DNA from: Enterocloster bolteae
GTDB lineage: Bacteria > Bacillota > Clostridia > Lachnospirales > Lachnospiraceae
NCBI RefSeq assembly: GCF_002234575.2
Contig: NZ_CP022464.2
Coordinates: 2,666,001-2,730,000 of the forward strand
Reading direction: 5' to 3'
Length of the DNA: 64,000 bases
Shown here: positions 52,743 to 60,609 of the stretch, in pieces
How positions within the stretch are numbered: position 1 is the stretch's first letter
Layout: every line of letters starts with the position of its first letter
The notes under the pieces: model-generated
What the model was told of the DNA's origin: nothing
Seen by the model: only the letters and a program-made list of their open reading frames with translations
Databases searched by the model: none
Translations under genes and position numbers: made by a program

Positions 52743-54005
52743 ATGTATACAGGAAAATCAGTTTGTTTAAAATGTGGGCATGTATTTGAATCAGAACGTA
52801 TTTATGAAGGCTGTTCTTATTGCAGGACAGAAACCTTTGTTTCCAACATAACACCTGTGTATGAACTCCCAAAAACAGATGGAAAAAAGGCAACATTTTT
52901 GAAGATGTTTCCAGGTAACAGCATGGAAACATATCGGGAACTGCTTCCATTTAAAGGAAATCAGCCCTTAGTTGACCTTGGAGTGGGAAACACAGCACTT
53001 ACGAAGCTGCCGGCAATCGGAAAAGAACTGGGATTGGATCTATATATAAAAGACGAGACGAGAAATCCAACCTGGGGACATAAGGACCGTCTGAATGCAG
53101 TCTTGATAAATAAGGCAATGGAGCTGGGGGTGCCTGGCGTTGTGTACGCATCGACCGGAAATAATGGGGCATCCGGAGCAGCATTTGCAGCAAAGGCAGG
53201 AATGCCCTGTGTGATTCTGACAGTTAAAGGAGTCAATAAAACCCTGGAAACATTCATGCAGGTGTACGGGGCTAAATTAATTGGTGTAAAAACAGTATCT
53301 GAGAGATGGGAAGTACTGAAATATCTGGTAAACCAATGTGGATGGTATCCTGCCACAAATTATGTGGTTCCGATTGTGGGCAGCAATCCATGGGCTATCG
53401 AGGGCTATAAGCTGATTGCATATGAACTTTATAAGCAGATGGATGAGCTTCCGGATAAGATTGTTGTTCCCATTTGCTACGGAGATGCTTTGTTCGGAAT
53501 CATGAAAGGCTTTTCAGAATTAAAGGAGATGGGATTTATTAACCATATTCCCCAGATGGTTTCGGTAGAAGACTATGGTCCGGTGGCCAAGGCATATAAT
53601 TCCGGATGTGAAATGATTGAACCGGTAGAAGCATGGGATAGCGTGGCATCCTCCATATCCACCAAATGGGGCACATACCATTCACTTTACGCGCTCAGAA
53701 AATCAAGGGGATTGGCAATCGCCCTGGAGAAAAATGAGGACTTTTACCAGGCGCAGAGTGAGCTGGCACAAAAGGAAGGCGTTTACTGTGAATCGGCATC
53801 TGCGGCCTCGTACGCAGGGCTGAAAGAGCTGGTTGCCGGCGGGAAAATTAAAAAAGGCGAGAAGGTCGTACTTTTAATTACGGCCAGCGGTGTCAAAGAC
53901 ACAAAGGTCACTTCCTCTTATTTGCCTGAATTCCCGGAGAGTATAACAGGATTGGATGGGGCTTTGGATATTTTGGAGAAACAATATCAAATGAAAGTTC
54001 GTTGA
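52743..54005 (+). CDS. Threonine-synthase-like PLP enzyme (fold type II)
   Basis: A 420-residue protein with an N-terminal zinc ribbon (CLKCGHVFESERIYEGCSYC) and a fold-type-II PLP core. The cofactor Lys is in NPTWGHKDRLNAVLINKA and the phosphate loop in ASTGNNGASGAAFAAKAGM. It resembles threonine synthase, but the thr operon is not nearby, and the partners (RidA, racemase, transporter) suggest a beta-elimination or ammonia-lyase role on a hydroxy amino acid. Exact reaction unknown. Confidence 0.8.
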   Translation: MYTGKSVCLKCGHVFESERIYEGCSYCRTETFVSNITPVYELPKTDGKKATFLKMFPGNSMETYRELLPFKGNQPLVDLGVGNTALTKLPAIGKELGLDLYIKDETRNPTWGHKDRLNAVLINKAMELGVPGVVYASTGNNGASGAAFAAKAGMPCVILTVKGVNKTLETFMQVYGAKLIGVKTVSERWEVLKYLVNQCGWYPATNYVVPIVGSNPWAIEGYKLIAYELYKQMDELPDKIVVPICYGDALFGIMKGFSELKEMGFINHIPQMVSVEDYGPVAKAYNSGCEMIEPVEAWDSVASSISTKWGTYHSLYALRKSRGLAIALEKNEDFYQAQSELAQKEGVYCESASAASYAGLKELVAGGKIKKGEKVVLLITASGVKDTKVTSSYLPEFPESITGLDGALDILEKQYQMKVR

Positions 54006-54022
54006 CTTAAGGGATATTAATT

Positions 54023-55147
54023 ATGATGTATACACAGATGGATATAGACCTGGATGTAATTGCTGAAAATTACAAAAAAGTATCTGATAGGCTTCCGGAA
54101 GAGACGGGAATTATAGCAGTGGTTAAAGCGGATGCATATGGTTTGGGGGCTGTCCCCATAGCAAAAAAACTGGAGAAAGCCGGTTGTCCCATGTTTGCAG
54201 TCACTTTTATGGAAGAAGCTGTAAAGCTGAGAGAGGCTGGAATTAAAGCTCCGATTCTGGTGATGATGCCGGCAGAAAGTAAGGAATTACTAATTGCCGG
54301 AAAACATAAGCTCATAATTACAATAACGGATTATGAAATGGCAAAACAGATATCAGATGAACTTGTAAAACAGTCATACAGCCTGCCGGCGCATTTGAAA
54401 GTTGATTGCGGACTGAGCCGGATGGGCATTGTACTTAAAGACCGGTTGGAAGAAGCTGCTGAGGAAGCGGCGAAAATACATGCATTACCCAATCTGAACA
54501 CAGAGGCCGTTTTCTCTCATCTCACGGCAGCCGGTACAGAGGGAGCATACGCGGCACTGGATTTAGCAGAGCAGCAAAGATTCTTTGAACTCATAAAGAT
54601 GTTAAAGAAAAAGAATATCTCCATAAAGACACATTTAATGAGTTCAGACCCATATATCTGGTATCCTCAAACGCCAGGTGATTACATCCGGGTGGGGTCC
54701 ATTCTGTATGGTATTTGTCCTGAACGGTATTCCTGCTGCGGCATCAAAAACTGTATGTCAATGAATACATATATTGTGCAGATAAAATGGATACCCAGAG
54801 ATACGGAAGTCAGCTATGGTCCTTTATATAGGACGGTCAGGAGAACGAAGATTGCCGTTGTACCGGTAGGGTTTGCAGATGGAATCCGGCGTGCCTTATC
54901 TAACAAAGGGGAAATGCTGATCCACGGTAAACGGGTACCTATCATAGGAAAGATATGCTGCGATCACACAATCCTGGATGTGACTGATATAGAAGAAGTA
55001 AAAGTGGGGGATGAGGTTACGATTTTTGGAAGGAACGGAGAAGAATCACAGACAGCAGGAGATTATGCAGAGCTGTGCAATGCGTCGGCTCCTGAAACAA
55101 CTGTTATATTTTCAGCTCGTATACCAAGAAATTATCTAAATATGTAG
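54023..55147 (+). CDS. Alanine-racemase-like PLP enzyme
   Basis: A 374-residue fold-type-III enzyme. The cofactor Lys is in VVKADAYGLGAVPI and the second catalytic Tyr in VSYGPLYRTVR. Where canonical alanine racemases have the MCMDQ segment, this protein has KICCDHTILDV, so the substrate pocket is altered. Probably a racemase for another amino acid, consistent with its place beside the threonine-synthase-like enzyme and a transporter. Housekeeping Alr cannot be ruled out. Confidence 0.85.
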   Translation: MMYTQMDIDLDVIAENYKKVSDRLPEETGIIAVVKADAYGLGAVPIAKKLEKAGCPMFAVTFMEEAVKLREAGIKAPILVMMPAESKELLIAGKHKLIITITDYEMAKQISDELVKQSYSLPAHLKVDCGLSRMGIVLKDRLEEAAEEAAKIHALPNLNTEAVFSHLTAAGTEGAYAALDLAEQQRFFELIKMLKKKNISIKTHLMSSDPYIWYPQTPGDYIRVGSILYGICPERYSCCGIKNCMSMNTYIVQIKWIPRDTEVSYGPLYRTVRRTKIAVVPVGFADGIRRALSNKGEMLIHGKRVPIIGKICCDHTILDVTDIEEVKVGDEVTIFGRNGEESQTAGDYAELCNASAPETTVIFSARIPRNYLNM

Positions 55148-55167
55148 AAGTGAAATGGGGGAAGCAA

Positions 55168-56634
55168 ATGAAAGACAGGAATATAGACAGCAAAAAAAGA
55201 AAAATGTCTCTGGTACCTGCAATTATTGTGTTTGTGGTGATTTGCGCGGCGATTGCAGTCCAAAAAGTAATATTTGATGGTGATATGGGAGCCATGTTTT
55301 TAATGCTCTGGGTGGTCCTGATTCCGTTTGGAATGTTTTACGGATTTAAGGCATCTGAACTTGAAGACATTGCGGTTAAATTTACGGCCAAATCGCTTCC
55401 GGCTGTTTTTATCATGCTGTCCGTCGGGGCATTGATTGGTACATGGATTGCGGCAGGAACAACGCCGGCAGTTATTTATTATGGTATTAAATTCATTAAT
55501 CCTAAATTTTTTCTCGTAACGGCAATTATTTTATGCTCTATCATATCACTGCTTAGCGGTACCTCCCTTGGCTCTGTAGGAACCGCGGGGGTTGCAATGA
55601 TGGGCATTGGAAACAGCCTTGGCATTCCGGCGCCTGTCACAGCAGGCGCATGTATCTGCGGCGCTTTTTTTGGCGACAAAATGTCTCCCATGTCAGATAC
55701 CACCATCTTGGCTTCCTCAATATGCGGAGTCAATATTTTTAAACATATCAGACATATGGTATATGACCAGGTGCCATCCTATTTAATCACATTGATATTC
55801 TTTTTTGTGCTGGGATTTAAATATGGAGGAAACATTGATTCGCCGGAAGTAAACGCCATGATGGAAGGTCTTCAGGGAAACTTTAAGCTGGGTATTATGG
55901 CATTTTTACCATTACTTGTGACCATTGTTCTGCTGCTTAAGAAGGTATCGGCCACCTTATGTATCATTATCGGGTCGGTTATGGGGATTGCAGTGGCTGT
56001 TTTTTATCAGGGAATGGATGTGGCGGCTGCATTCAATACATTTTACAGCGGGTTTACACTTGAAACAGAGAATGAGATGCTGTTTACGCTGCTGAACCGC
56101 GGAGGTATTTCAAGCATGTGGAGTCTGGTTGGAGTTACATTGTTTGGATTTACGGTAGCTGGTATGCTGGACCATATGGATGTTCTGAAATGCATCGCAG
56201 ATTCCACAGTAAAACATATACATGGTACAGCGGGCGTTACCTTCCTGACTATATTGTTTGGATTTGTCGGAAATGCTGTTGCAATGAGCCAAAACTTTGC
56301 CATCGTAATGTCCGGAACCCTTATGGCTCCTTTGTATAAGCGGTATAATATGCTTCCAAAAAATTGTTCCCGTGATTTGGAAGCAGGGGGAACATACGGA
56401 GCATTATTCATCCCATGGAACACAAATGCATTATTCTGCGCCGGCGCACTGGGTGTATCTGTATTGTCGTTTATTCCATATATTCCGCTGCTTTACATTA
56501 CGCCGGTTGTAGTCATTATATATTCAATCACTAAATTCCATATTGATAAAATATATGAGGATGAGGATTTTGTGGATGTCAGCGAACGGCTTGAAAAGGA
56601 CCATGATAAACAGAACGTGATGGGTGAACTTTAG
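55168..56634 (+). CDS. NhaC-type Na+/H+ antiporter or amino-acid-coupled exchanger
   Basis: A 488-residue membrane protein. ATG 55168 was chosen because GGGGGA precedes it. NhaC family pattern: LSVGALIGTWIAAGTTPAVI, GTSLGSVGTAGVAMMGIGNS and GDKMSPMSDTTILASS. Some relatives (MleN-like) exchange Na+ for organic anions with H+. The operon context suggests such a coupled exchanger for the amino acid or product. Confidence 0.88.
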   Translation: MKDRNIDSKKRKMSLVPAIIVFVVICAAIAVQKVIFDGDMGAMFLMLWVVLIPFGMFYGFKASELEDIAVKFTAKSLPAVFIMLSVGALIGTWIAAGTTPAVIYYGIKFINPKFFLVTAIILCSIISLLSGTSLGSVGTAGVAMMGIGNSLGIPAPVTAGACICGAFFGDKMSPMSDTTILASSICGVNIFKHIRHMVYDQVPSYLITLIFFFVLGFKYGGNIDSPEVNAMMEGLQGNFKLGIMAFLPLLVTIVLLLKKVSATLCIIIGSVMGIAVAVFYQGMDVAAAFNTFYSGFTLETENEMLFTLLNRGGISSMWSLVGVTLFGFTVAGMLDHMDVLKCIADSTVKHIHGTAGVTFLTILFGFVGNAVAMSQNFAIVMSGTLMAPLYKRYNMLPKNCSRDLEAGGTYGALFIPWNTNALFCAGALGVSVLSFIPYIPLLYITPVVVIIYSITKFHIDKIYEDEDFVDVSERLEKDHDKQNVMGEL

Positions 56635-56710
56635 TTAAGGGGCAGGAATATGTCATGTGAGCATATCAATATAACCTGAAAACTGACAGAAGAGTGTTTC
56701 AAAGTATACA

Positions 56711-56756
56711 AAAAAATCCAGACAGAGGCCAGAGACGGCCGCTGTCTGGATTTTTG
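56711..56756. terminator. Bidirectional terminator between convergent genes
   Basis: AAAAAATCCAGACAG pairs with CTGTCTGGATTTTT, with a second internal GGCC/GGCC stem. Confidence 0.88.
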
Positions 56757-56860
56757 TATTAAGAAAGATTCCTGTCTGGGCAGTTTTCTGCCCCTGGGCC
56801 AGGGCGCTATAACGGCATGATTTTCCTGCCGATACAGTGTCCGGACCGCTGTTTCAGGCA

Positions 56861-57283
56861 TCAGATACGCTCTGCATTATCGCGCATGAATTTGAATTCC
56901 GCCACGGAGCGGTCAAAGGTCTGGATGTGGTAGTACAGCCAGTCCCTGACTTTCTCGGAGACCTTTTCCACGAATGCGTCTGTGGGGCCTTCTTCCTCTG
57001 TCAGCATCTCATGAAGCTCCTGGACAGTCCTTCTCAGCTCCTCATGCTTTTCCTTGTGCTCTTTGATGCCTGGATAATTTATGGATTCCTGGAGAGCTTC
57101 CTCTTCATTAAAATGATACTCGGTATAATCTGCCAGAAAGTTTAACATCCTGGCTGCACCGCTCTGGTTGGAGCGCTCCTCACAGCTCTTTAATAAATCA
57201 TTGATCTTGCAAATCAGCTCCTTGTGCTGGGTATCAATCATCTCATTGCCTGTTACCAGGTCGTCTGTAAATTCTGCGTACAT
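56861..57283 (-). CDS. Bacteriohemerythrin
   Basis: A 140-residue hemerythrin. The di-iron ligands are visible: His in IDTQHKELI, His/Glu in YTEYHFNEEEALQE, two His in IKEHKEKHEEL and His/Asp in LYYHIQTFDRSVAEF. It binds O2 reversibly, and in anaerobes it is thought to sense or scavenge oxygen or act in iron/NO handling. Monocistronic. Confidence 0.95.
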   Translation of the reverse strand: MYAEFTDDLVTGNEMIDTQHKELICKINDLLKSCEERSNQSGAARMLNFLADYTEYHFNEEEALQESINYPGIKEHKEKHEELRRTVQELHEMLTEEEGPTDAFVEKVSEKVRDWLYYHIQTFDRSVAEFKFMRDNAERI

Positions 57284-57574
57284 AGTCCAATACCTCCTGA
57301 ATGTTTGATATATATAATAAATGTCCGATATATATAATTTAGCACATATAATGAGAAAATACTATGACTTTTGCAACAAGAAGAACAAATTACTGAATTC
57401 GTGGAAGAATTCATCAGGATTGAAACCTGTTCAGCTATATCTTCGACTCTCCGAATACACTTAATGTAGGGGTGGTTATACGTGTAAGAAGTTGTCTGGA
57501 CAAAAAAGTCAATAGTTGATATAATGACCATGTACGCGTGGCAATCATAAGATAATGGGAGGATGAAGATACAG
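57284..57574. other. Gene-free divergent region
   Basis: No coding frame is convincing. GTTGATATAATG (about 57514-57525) gives a likely -10 (TATAAT) for the NUMOD1-like gene. Confidence 0.4.
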
Positions 57575-58009
57575 ATGAGTCGGACAATTAGTGCAGGTTA
57601 TGTATATCGTCAATATTCTACCGAAGGTGTTTATATTGCGGATTATAAAAGCTCCAGGGCTGCCCATGAGGCAACAGGAGTTTCCATTGGTTCCATCGCA
57701 AGAGCTGCTCATGGTGAACGCAGGACCGGAGGCGGTTATGTCTGGAGAAAAGTACTGGCGGATTCGCCAAAGGAAAGTATTGAGATAGATTTGATTAGTA
57801 AAATCGGCAACCATGATAAACGTCCTCTGGTCCAGAAAAATCTGGATGGAGAAATCGTTGGGGAATTCCTTTCCATTGCCCATGCCAGCCGGAGTCTTAA
57901 AATCAGCCGGAGAAGCCTTTCATGTGCGCTCAGCGGTGCCCAGAAGACGGCAGGAGGCTACATATGGGAAGAGAAGATGGAAGATGATATGCAGGTTCAG
58001 GAGCAGTAA
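57575..58009 (+). CDS. Protein of two NUMOD1-like repeats with no nuclease domain
   Basis: A 144-residue protein. The start is uncertain between ATG 57563 and 57575; GGGAGG lies just before both. It has two similar modules of about 50 residues: a first (VYRQYSTEGVYIADYKSSRA ... GGGYVWRK) and a second (LVQKNLDGEIVGEFLSIAHA ... AGGYIWEE). This matches the NUMOD1 module, a helix-turn-helix-like DNA-binding unit usually found at the C-terminus of GIY-YIG or HNH homing endonucleases. Here it stands alone, so it may be a DNA-binding regulator or the relic of a homing enzyme. Confidence 0.7.
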   Translation: MSRTISAGYVYRQYSTEGVYIADYKSSRAAHEATGVSIGSIARAAHGERRTGGGYVWRKVLADSPKESIEIDLISKIGNHDKRPLVQKNLDGEIVGEFLSIAHASRSLKISRRSLSCALSGAQKTAGGYIWEEKMEDDMQVQEQ

Positions 58010-58243
58010 GGCCTCTGCATTATAATAGTTATAGAAGAAACAGGATTAAAAACAGTCCGTGCAGTGGGGACTGTTTTTTTGTTTTGGCAGACAGTATGGC
58101 GGTATGTTCGGAAAGTCTGTAAATAAAAGAAAAAAACGCAGAAATTTGATTATATTTGCAAGATATTTCTGGAAATTTGCATGAGTTTATAGTACAATAA
58201 TGAATAAGAGGGGTTGTATCCCTAAGACAGAGGAGGACGCTGT

Positions 58244-58648
58244 ATGAAACGTGACGATTTGGTTTGGAGTGACCGGAAAAGGAACTGGCTGGGGCTGCCA
58301 TGGACATTTACTGTATATGGACTGACAGAGGACCGGCTGTTCATTAAGACAGGGGTCCTTAACATACATGAAGATGAGGTGCGCCTGTACCGGATACTGG
58401 ATCTGTCCCTGAGGAAAACCCTGTGGCAGAGGATGGTGGGATTGGGCACCATCCATGTGGACAGCAGCGATAAGACCATGAAGGCCTTTGACATCAGCAA
58501 TATAAGAAATTGTGAGGATGTGAAGGAGCAGCTGTCCCGGCTGGTGGAGCAGGAGAGGGATAATAAGAGGGTATCGTCCAGGGAATTCATCGGAGGATAC
58601 GGGGACGATGAAGACCATGGGTTTGATGAGGAGGACAGTCCTTATTAG
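58244..58648 (+). CDS. Bacterial PH-domain protein (YdbS/DUF304-like)
   Basis: A 134-residue protein. Residues 1-105 show the bacterial PH-domain pattern: LTEDRLFIKTGVLNIHEDEV, LYRILDLSLRKTLWQRMVGL, GTIHVDSSDKTMKAF and a C-terminal helix. It is acidic at the end and lacks the membrane segments found in YdbS. Possibly it works with membrane lipids or a partner. Upstream of PPi-phosphofructokinase in the same direction. Confidence 0.8.
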   Translation: MKRDDLVWSDRKRNWLGLPWTFTVYGLTEDRLFIKTGVLNIHEDEVRLYRILDLSLRKTLWQRMVGLGTIHVDSSDKTMKAFDISNIRNCEDVKEQLSRLVEQERDNKRVSSREFIGGYGDDEDHGFDEEDSPY

Positions 58649-58690
58649 AATGTAATCCATGTTATTTTATTATAAGAAAGGGGACTTTGT

Positions 58691-59929
58691 ATGGGGAAAA
58701 AACGCAATATCATAGTGGGACAGTCAGGGGGACCTACCTCGGTTATTAATTCCAGCCTGGCAGGGGTCTATAAGACGGCGAAGGAGAGAGGCTTCCACAA
58801 AGTATACGGCATGCTCCACGGCATTGAGGGTCTGCTGGATGAGATGTATGTGGATCTGTCCACGCAAATCCATTCAGACATGGATATTGAGCTTCTAAAG
58901 AGGACGCCGTCTGCATTCCTGGGTTCCTGCCGTTATAAGCTGCCGGATATCCATGAGAATCCTGCATTTTATGAAAAAATATTTGCCATACTGGATAAGC
59001 TGGATATTGAGGTCTTTATCTATATCGGAGGCAATGATTCCATGGATACCATCAAGAAGCTGTCTGATTATGCCATTGTCAAGGGACATGGCCAGAAGTT
59101 CCTGGGTGTTCCCAAAACCATTGACAATGACCTGGCCCTTACGGACCATACGCCTGGTTTCGGAAGCGCGGCAAAGTACATAGCCACCTCCACCAAGGAA
59201 GTGATCCGGGATGCCATGGGCTTATCCTACCGCCGCAAGACCATTACCATTATGGAGTGCATGGGAAGGAACGCGGGCTGGCTCACCGGCTCCACGGCCC
59301 TGGCCAGGACAGAGGACTGCTGCGGACCGGATTTGATTTATCTTCCGGAGATCCCCTTTGACATTGATAAATTCCTTAAAAAATGTAAGGATCTGATTCA
59401 GAAGAAGCCGTCCATTGTCATTGCTGTGTCCGAGGGAATCAAGGTGCCGGACGGACGGTATGTATGCCAGCTGTCAGGAGGCAGCGATTACGTGGACGCC
59501 TTCGGACACAAGCAGCTGGCCGGGACAGCGGATTACCTGGCAGGTTTCCTGGCAGGTGAGCTGGGGTGCAAGACCAGGTCCGTGGAACTGTCCACCCTGC
59601 AGAGGAGCGCTTCCCATGTGGCTTCAAGGGTGGATATCAACGAGGCGTTCATGGTAGGAGGCGCGGCTGTCAAGGCGGCGGACGAGGGGGATACAGGCAA
59701 GATGGTGGTCATTGACCGGGTTTCCGACGACCCCTATATGAGCGCAGCCGGCATATATGACGTACACAAGATTGCCAATAATGAGAAGACAGTTCCCAGA
59801 AGCTGGGTCAACAAGGATGGAAGTTATGTGACCCAGGAATTTGTCAATTATGTGGAGCCTTTAATCCAGGGAGACTACCAGCCGTTTATGGTAAACGGCC
59901 TTCCCCAGCACCTTGTTCTTAAGCGGTAG
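58691..59929 (+). CDS. pfp: Pyrophosphate-dependent 6-phosphofructokinase
   Basis: A 412-residue PfkA-superfamily enzyme that phosphorylates fructose 6-phosphate in glycolysis. It has GQSGGPTSVINSSLAGV near the N-terminus, IYIGGNDSMDTI (Asn/Asp here, rather than the GGDGS of ATP enzymes, indicates PPi use), PKTIDNDL and MGRNAGWLTG. Being reversible, it fits anaerobes that save ATP. The start has AAAGGGG upstream. Confidence 0.9.
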   Translation: MGKKRNIIVGQSGGPTSVINSSLAGVYKTAKERGFHKVYGMLHGIEGLLDEMYVDLSTQIHSDMDIELLKRTPSAFLGSCRYKLPDIHENPAFYEKIFAILDKLDIEVFIYIGGNDSMDTIKKLSDYAIVKGHGQKFLGVPKTIDNDLALTDHTPGFGSAAKYIATSTKEVIRDAMGLSYRRKTITIMECMGRNAGWLTGSTALARTEDCCGPDLIYLPEIPFDIDKFLKKCKDLIQKKPSIVIAVSEGIKVPDGRYVCQLSGGSDYVDAFGHKQLAGTADYLAGFLAGELGCKTRSVELSTLQRSASHVASRVDINEAFMVGGAAVKAADEGDTGKMVVIDRVSDDPYMSAAGIYDVHKIANNEKTVPRSWVNKDGSYVTQEFVNYVEPLIQGDYQPFMVNGLPQHLVLKR

Positions 59930-60007
59930 AAGGCAGAGGGGGCTTATATTTTCTATGAAACAGTTAAAAATCACATAAAAAATACCTGCTGCAACGGAAA
60001 AGAATCA

Positions 60008-60046
60008 GGGCGGTTCCCGGAAAAATGGGGAACTGCCCTTAAGTTT
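60008..60046 (+). terminator. Terminator of the PPi-phosphofructokinase gene
   Basis: GGGCGGTTCCC pairs with GGGAACTGCCC, then TTAAGTTTTG. The T-run is imperfect. Confidence 0.6.
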
Positions 60047-60100
60047 TGATAAAGTAAAAGAGTCCAAAAGGCAAATAATGGGATAATTGCACAACGAAAA

Positions 60101-60122
60101 CTTGTATTTTTTCAAGTACAAG
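60101..60122. repeat. Inverted repeat before HPr-like gene
   Basis: CTTGTA...TACAAG, arms separated by 10 bases, just upstream of the promoter. Could be an operator. Confidence 0.4.
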
Positions 60123-60136
60123 ACATGAAAAGAAAT

Positions 60137-60165
60137 TTGACAATTGAATATAATAGTGATATATA
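60137..60165 (+). promoter_or_regulatory. Probable promoter of the HPr-like gene
   Basis: TTGACA (60137-60142), 17-bp spacer and TATATA (60160-60165). The leader to the gene is about 85 bases. Confidence 0.55.
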
Positions 60166-60254
60166 TATTTCAACCACTTTCAATTGGTATCTGTTGGACG
60201 GTTCCTTCCTGTAACCTGACAGGACAGGGATGTCACAAAAAAGGAGTTTTGACT

Positions 60255-60500
60255 ATGAAAGAAAAGAAAATCATGTTACCGACAATGGCTGAGGCAAAGA
60301 GGTTCGTTGATGAAGCTACGAAGTGTGACTTTGATATTGATGTATTCTATAATCGTGTAACCATTGATGCAAAGTCCATTCTCGGGGTGCTGAGCCTGGA
60401 CCTGACCCGGATTCTGACCGTTCAGTTTAACGGTGAGAACCAGGGATTTGAGGAGTATCTGGAAACTATTTCCCCGGAAGCCAATGCAAGCGCTGCCTGA
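60255..60500 (+). CDS. HPr-like protein lacking the phosphorylatable histidine
   Basis: An 81-residue protein starting at ATG 60255 (AAGGAG upstream). It has the HPr fold pattern with the regulatory-serine-like region AKSILGVLSLDL, but no GxHARPA motif, so it cannot carry phosphate for a PTS. Crh-like proteins keep only the serine and act with CcpA or another partner. This one may be a similar regulator. Confidence 0.8.
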   Translation: MKEKKIMLPTMAEAKRFVDEATKCDFDIDVFYNRVTIDAKSILGVLSLDLTRILTVQFNGENQGFEEYLETISPEANASAA

Positions 60501-60515
60501 TAGGGGCGCGGATTA

Positions 60516-60557
60516 AGAGGCGGATTGCGAACACCTGTTTGCAATCCGCCTCTTTTT
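60516..60557 (+). terminator. Terminator of the HPr-like gene
   Basis: AGAGGCGGATTGC pairs with GCAATCCGCCTCT, followed by TTTTT. Confidence 0.92.
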
Positions 60558-60609
60558 ATGGTATGATATCCTATATCATATATGGAGTGGACAGGGGAGG
60601 AAGAAAGAG

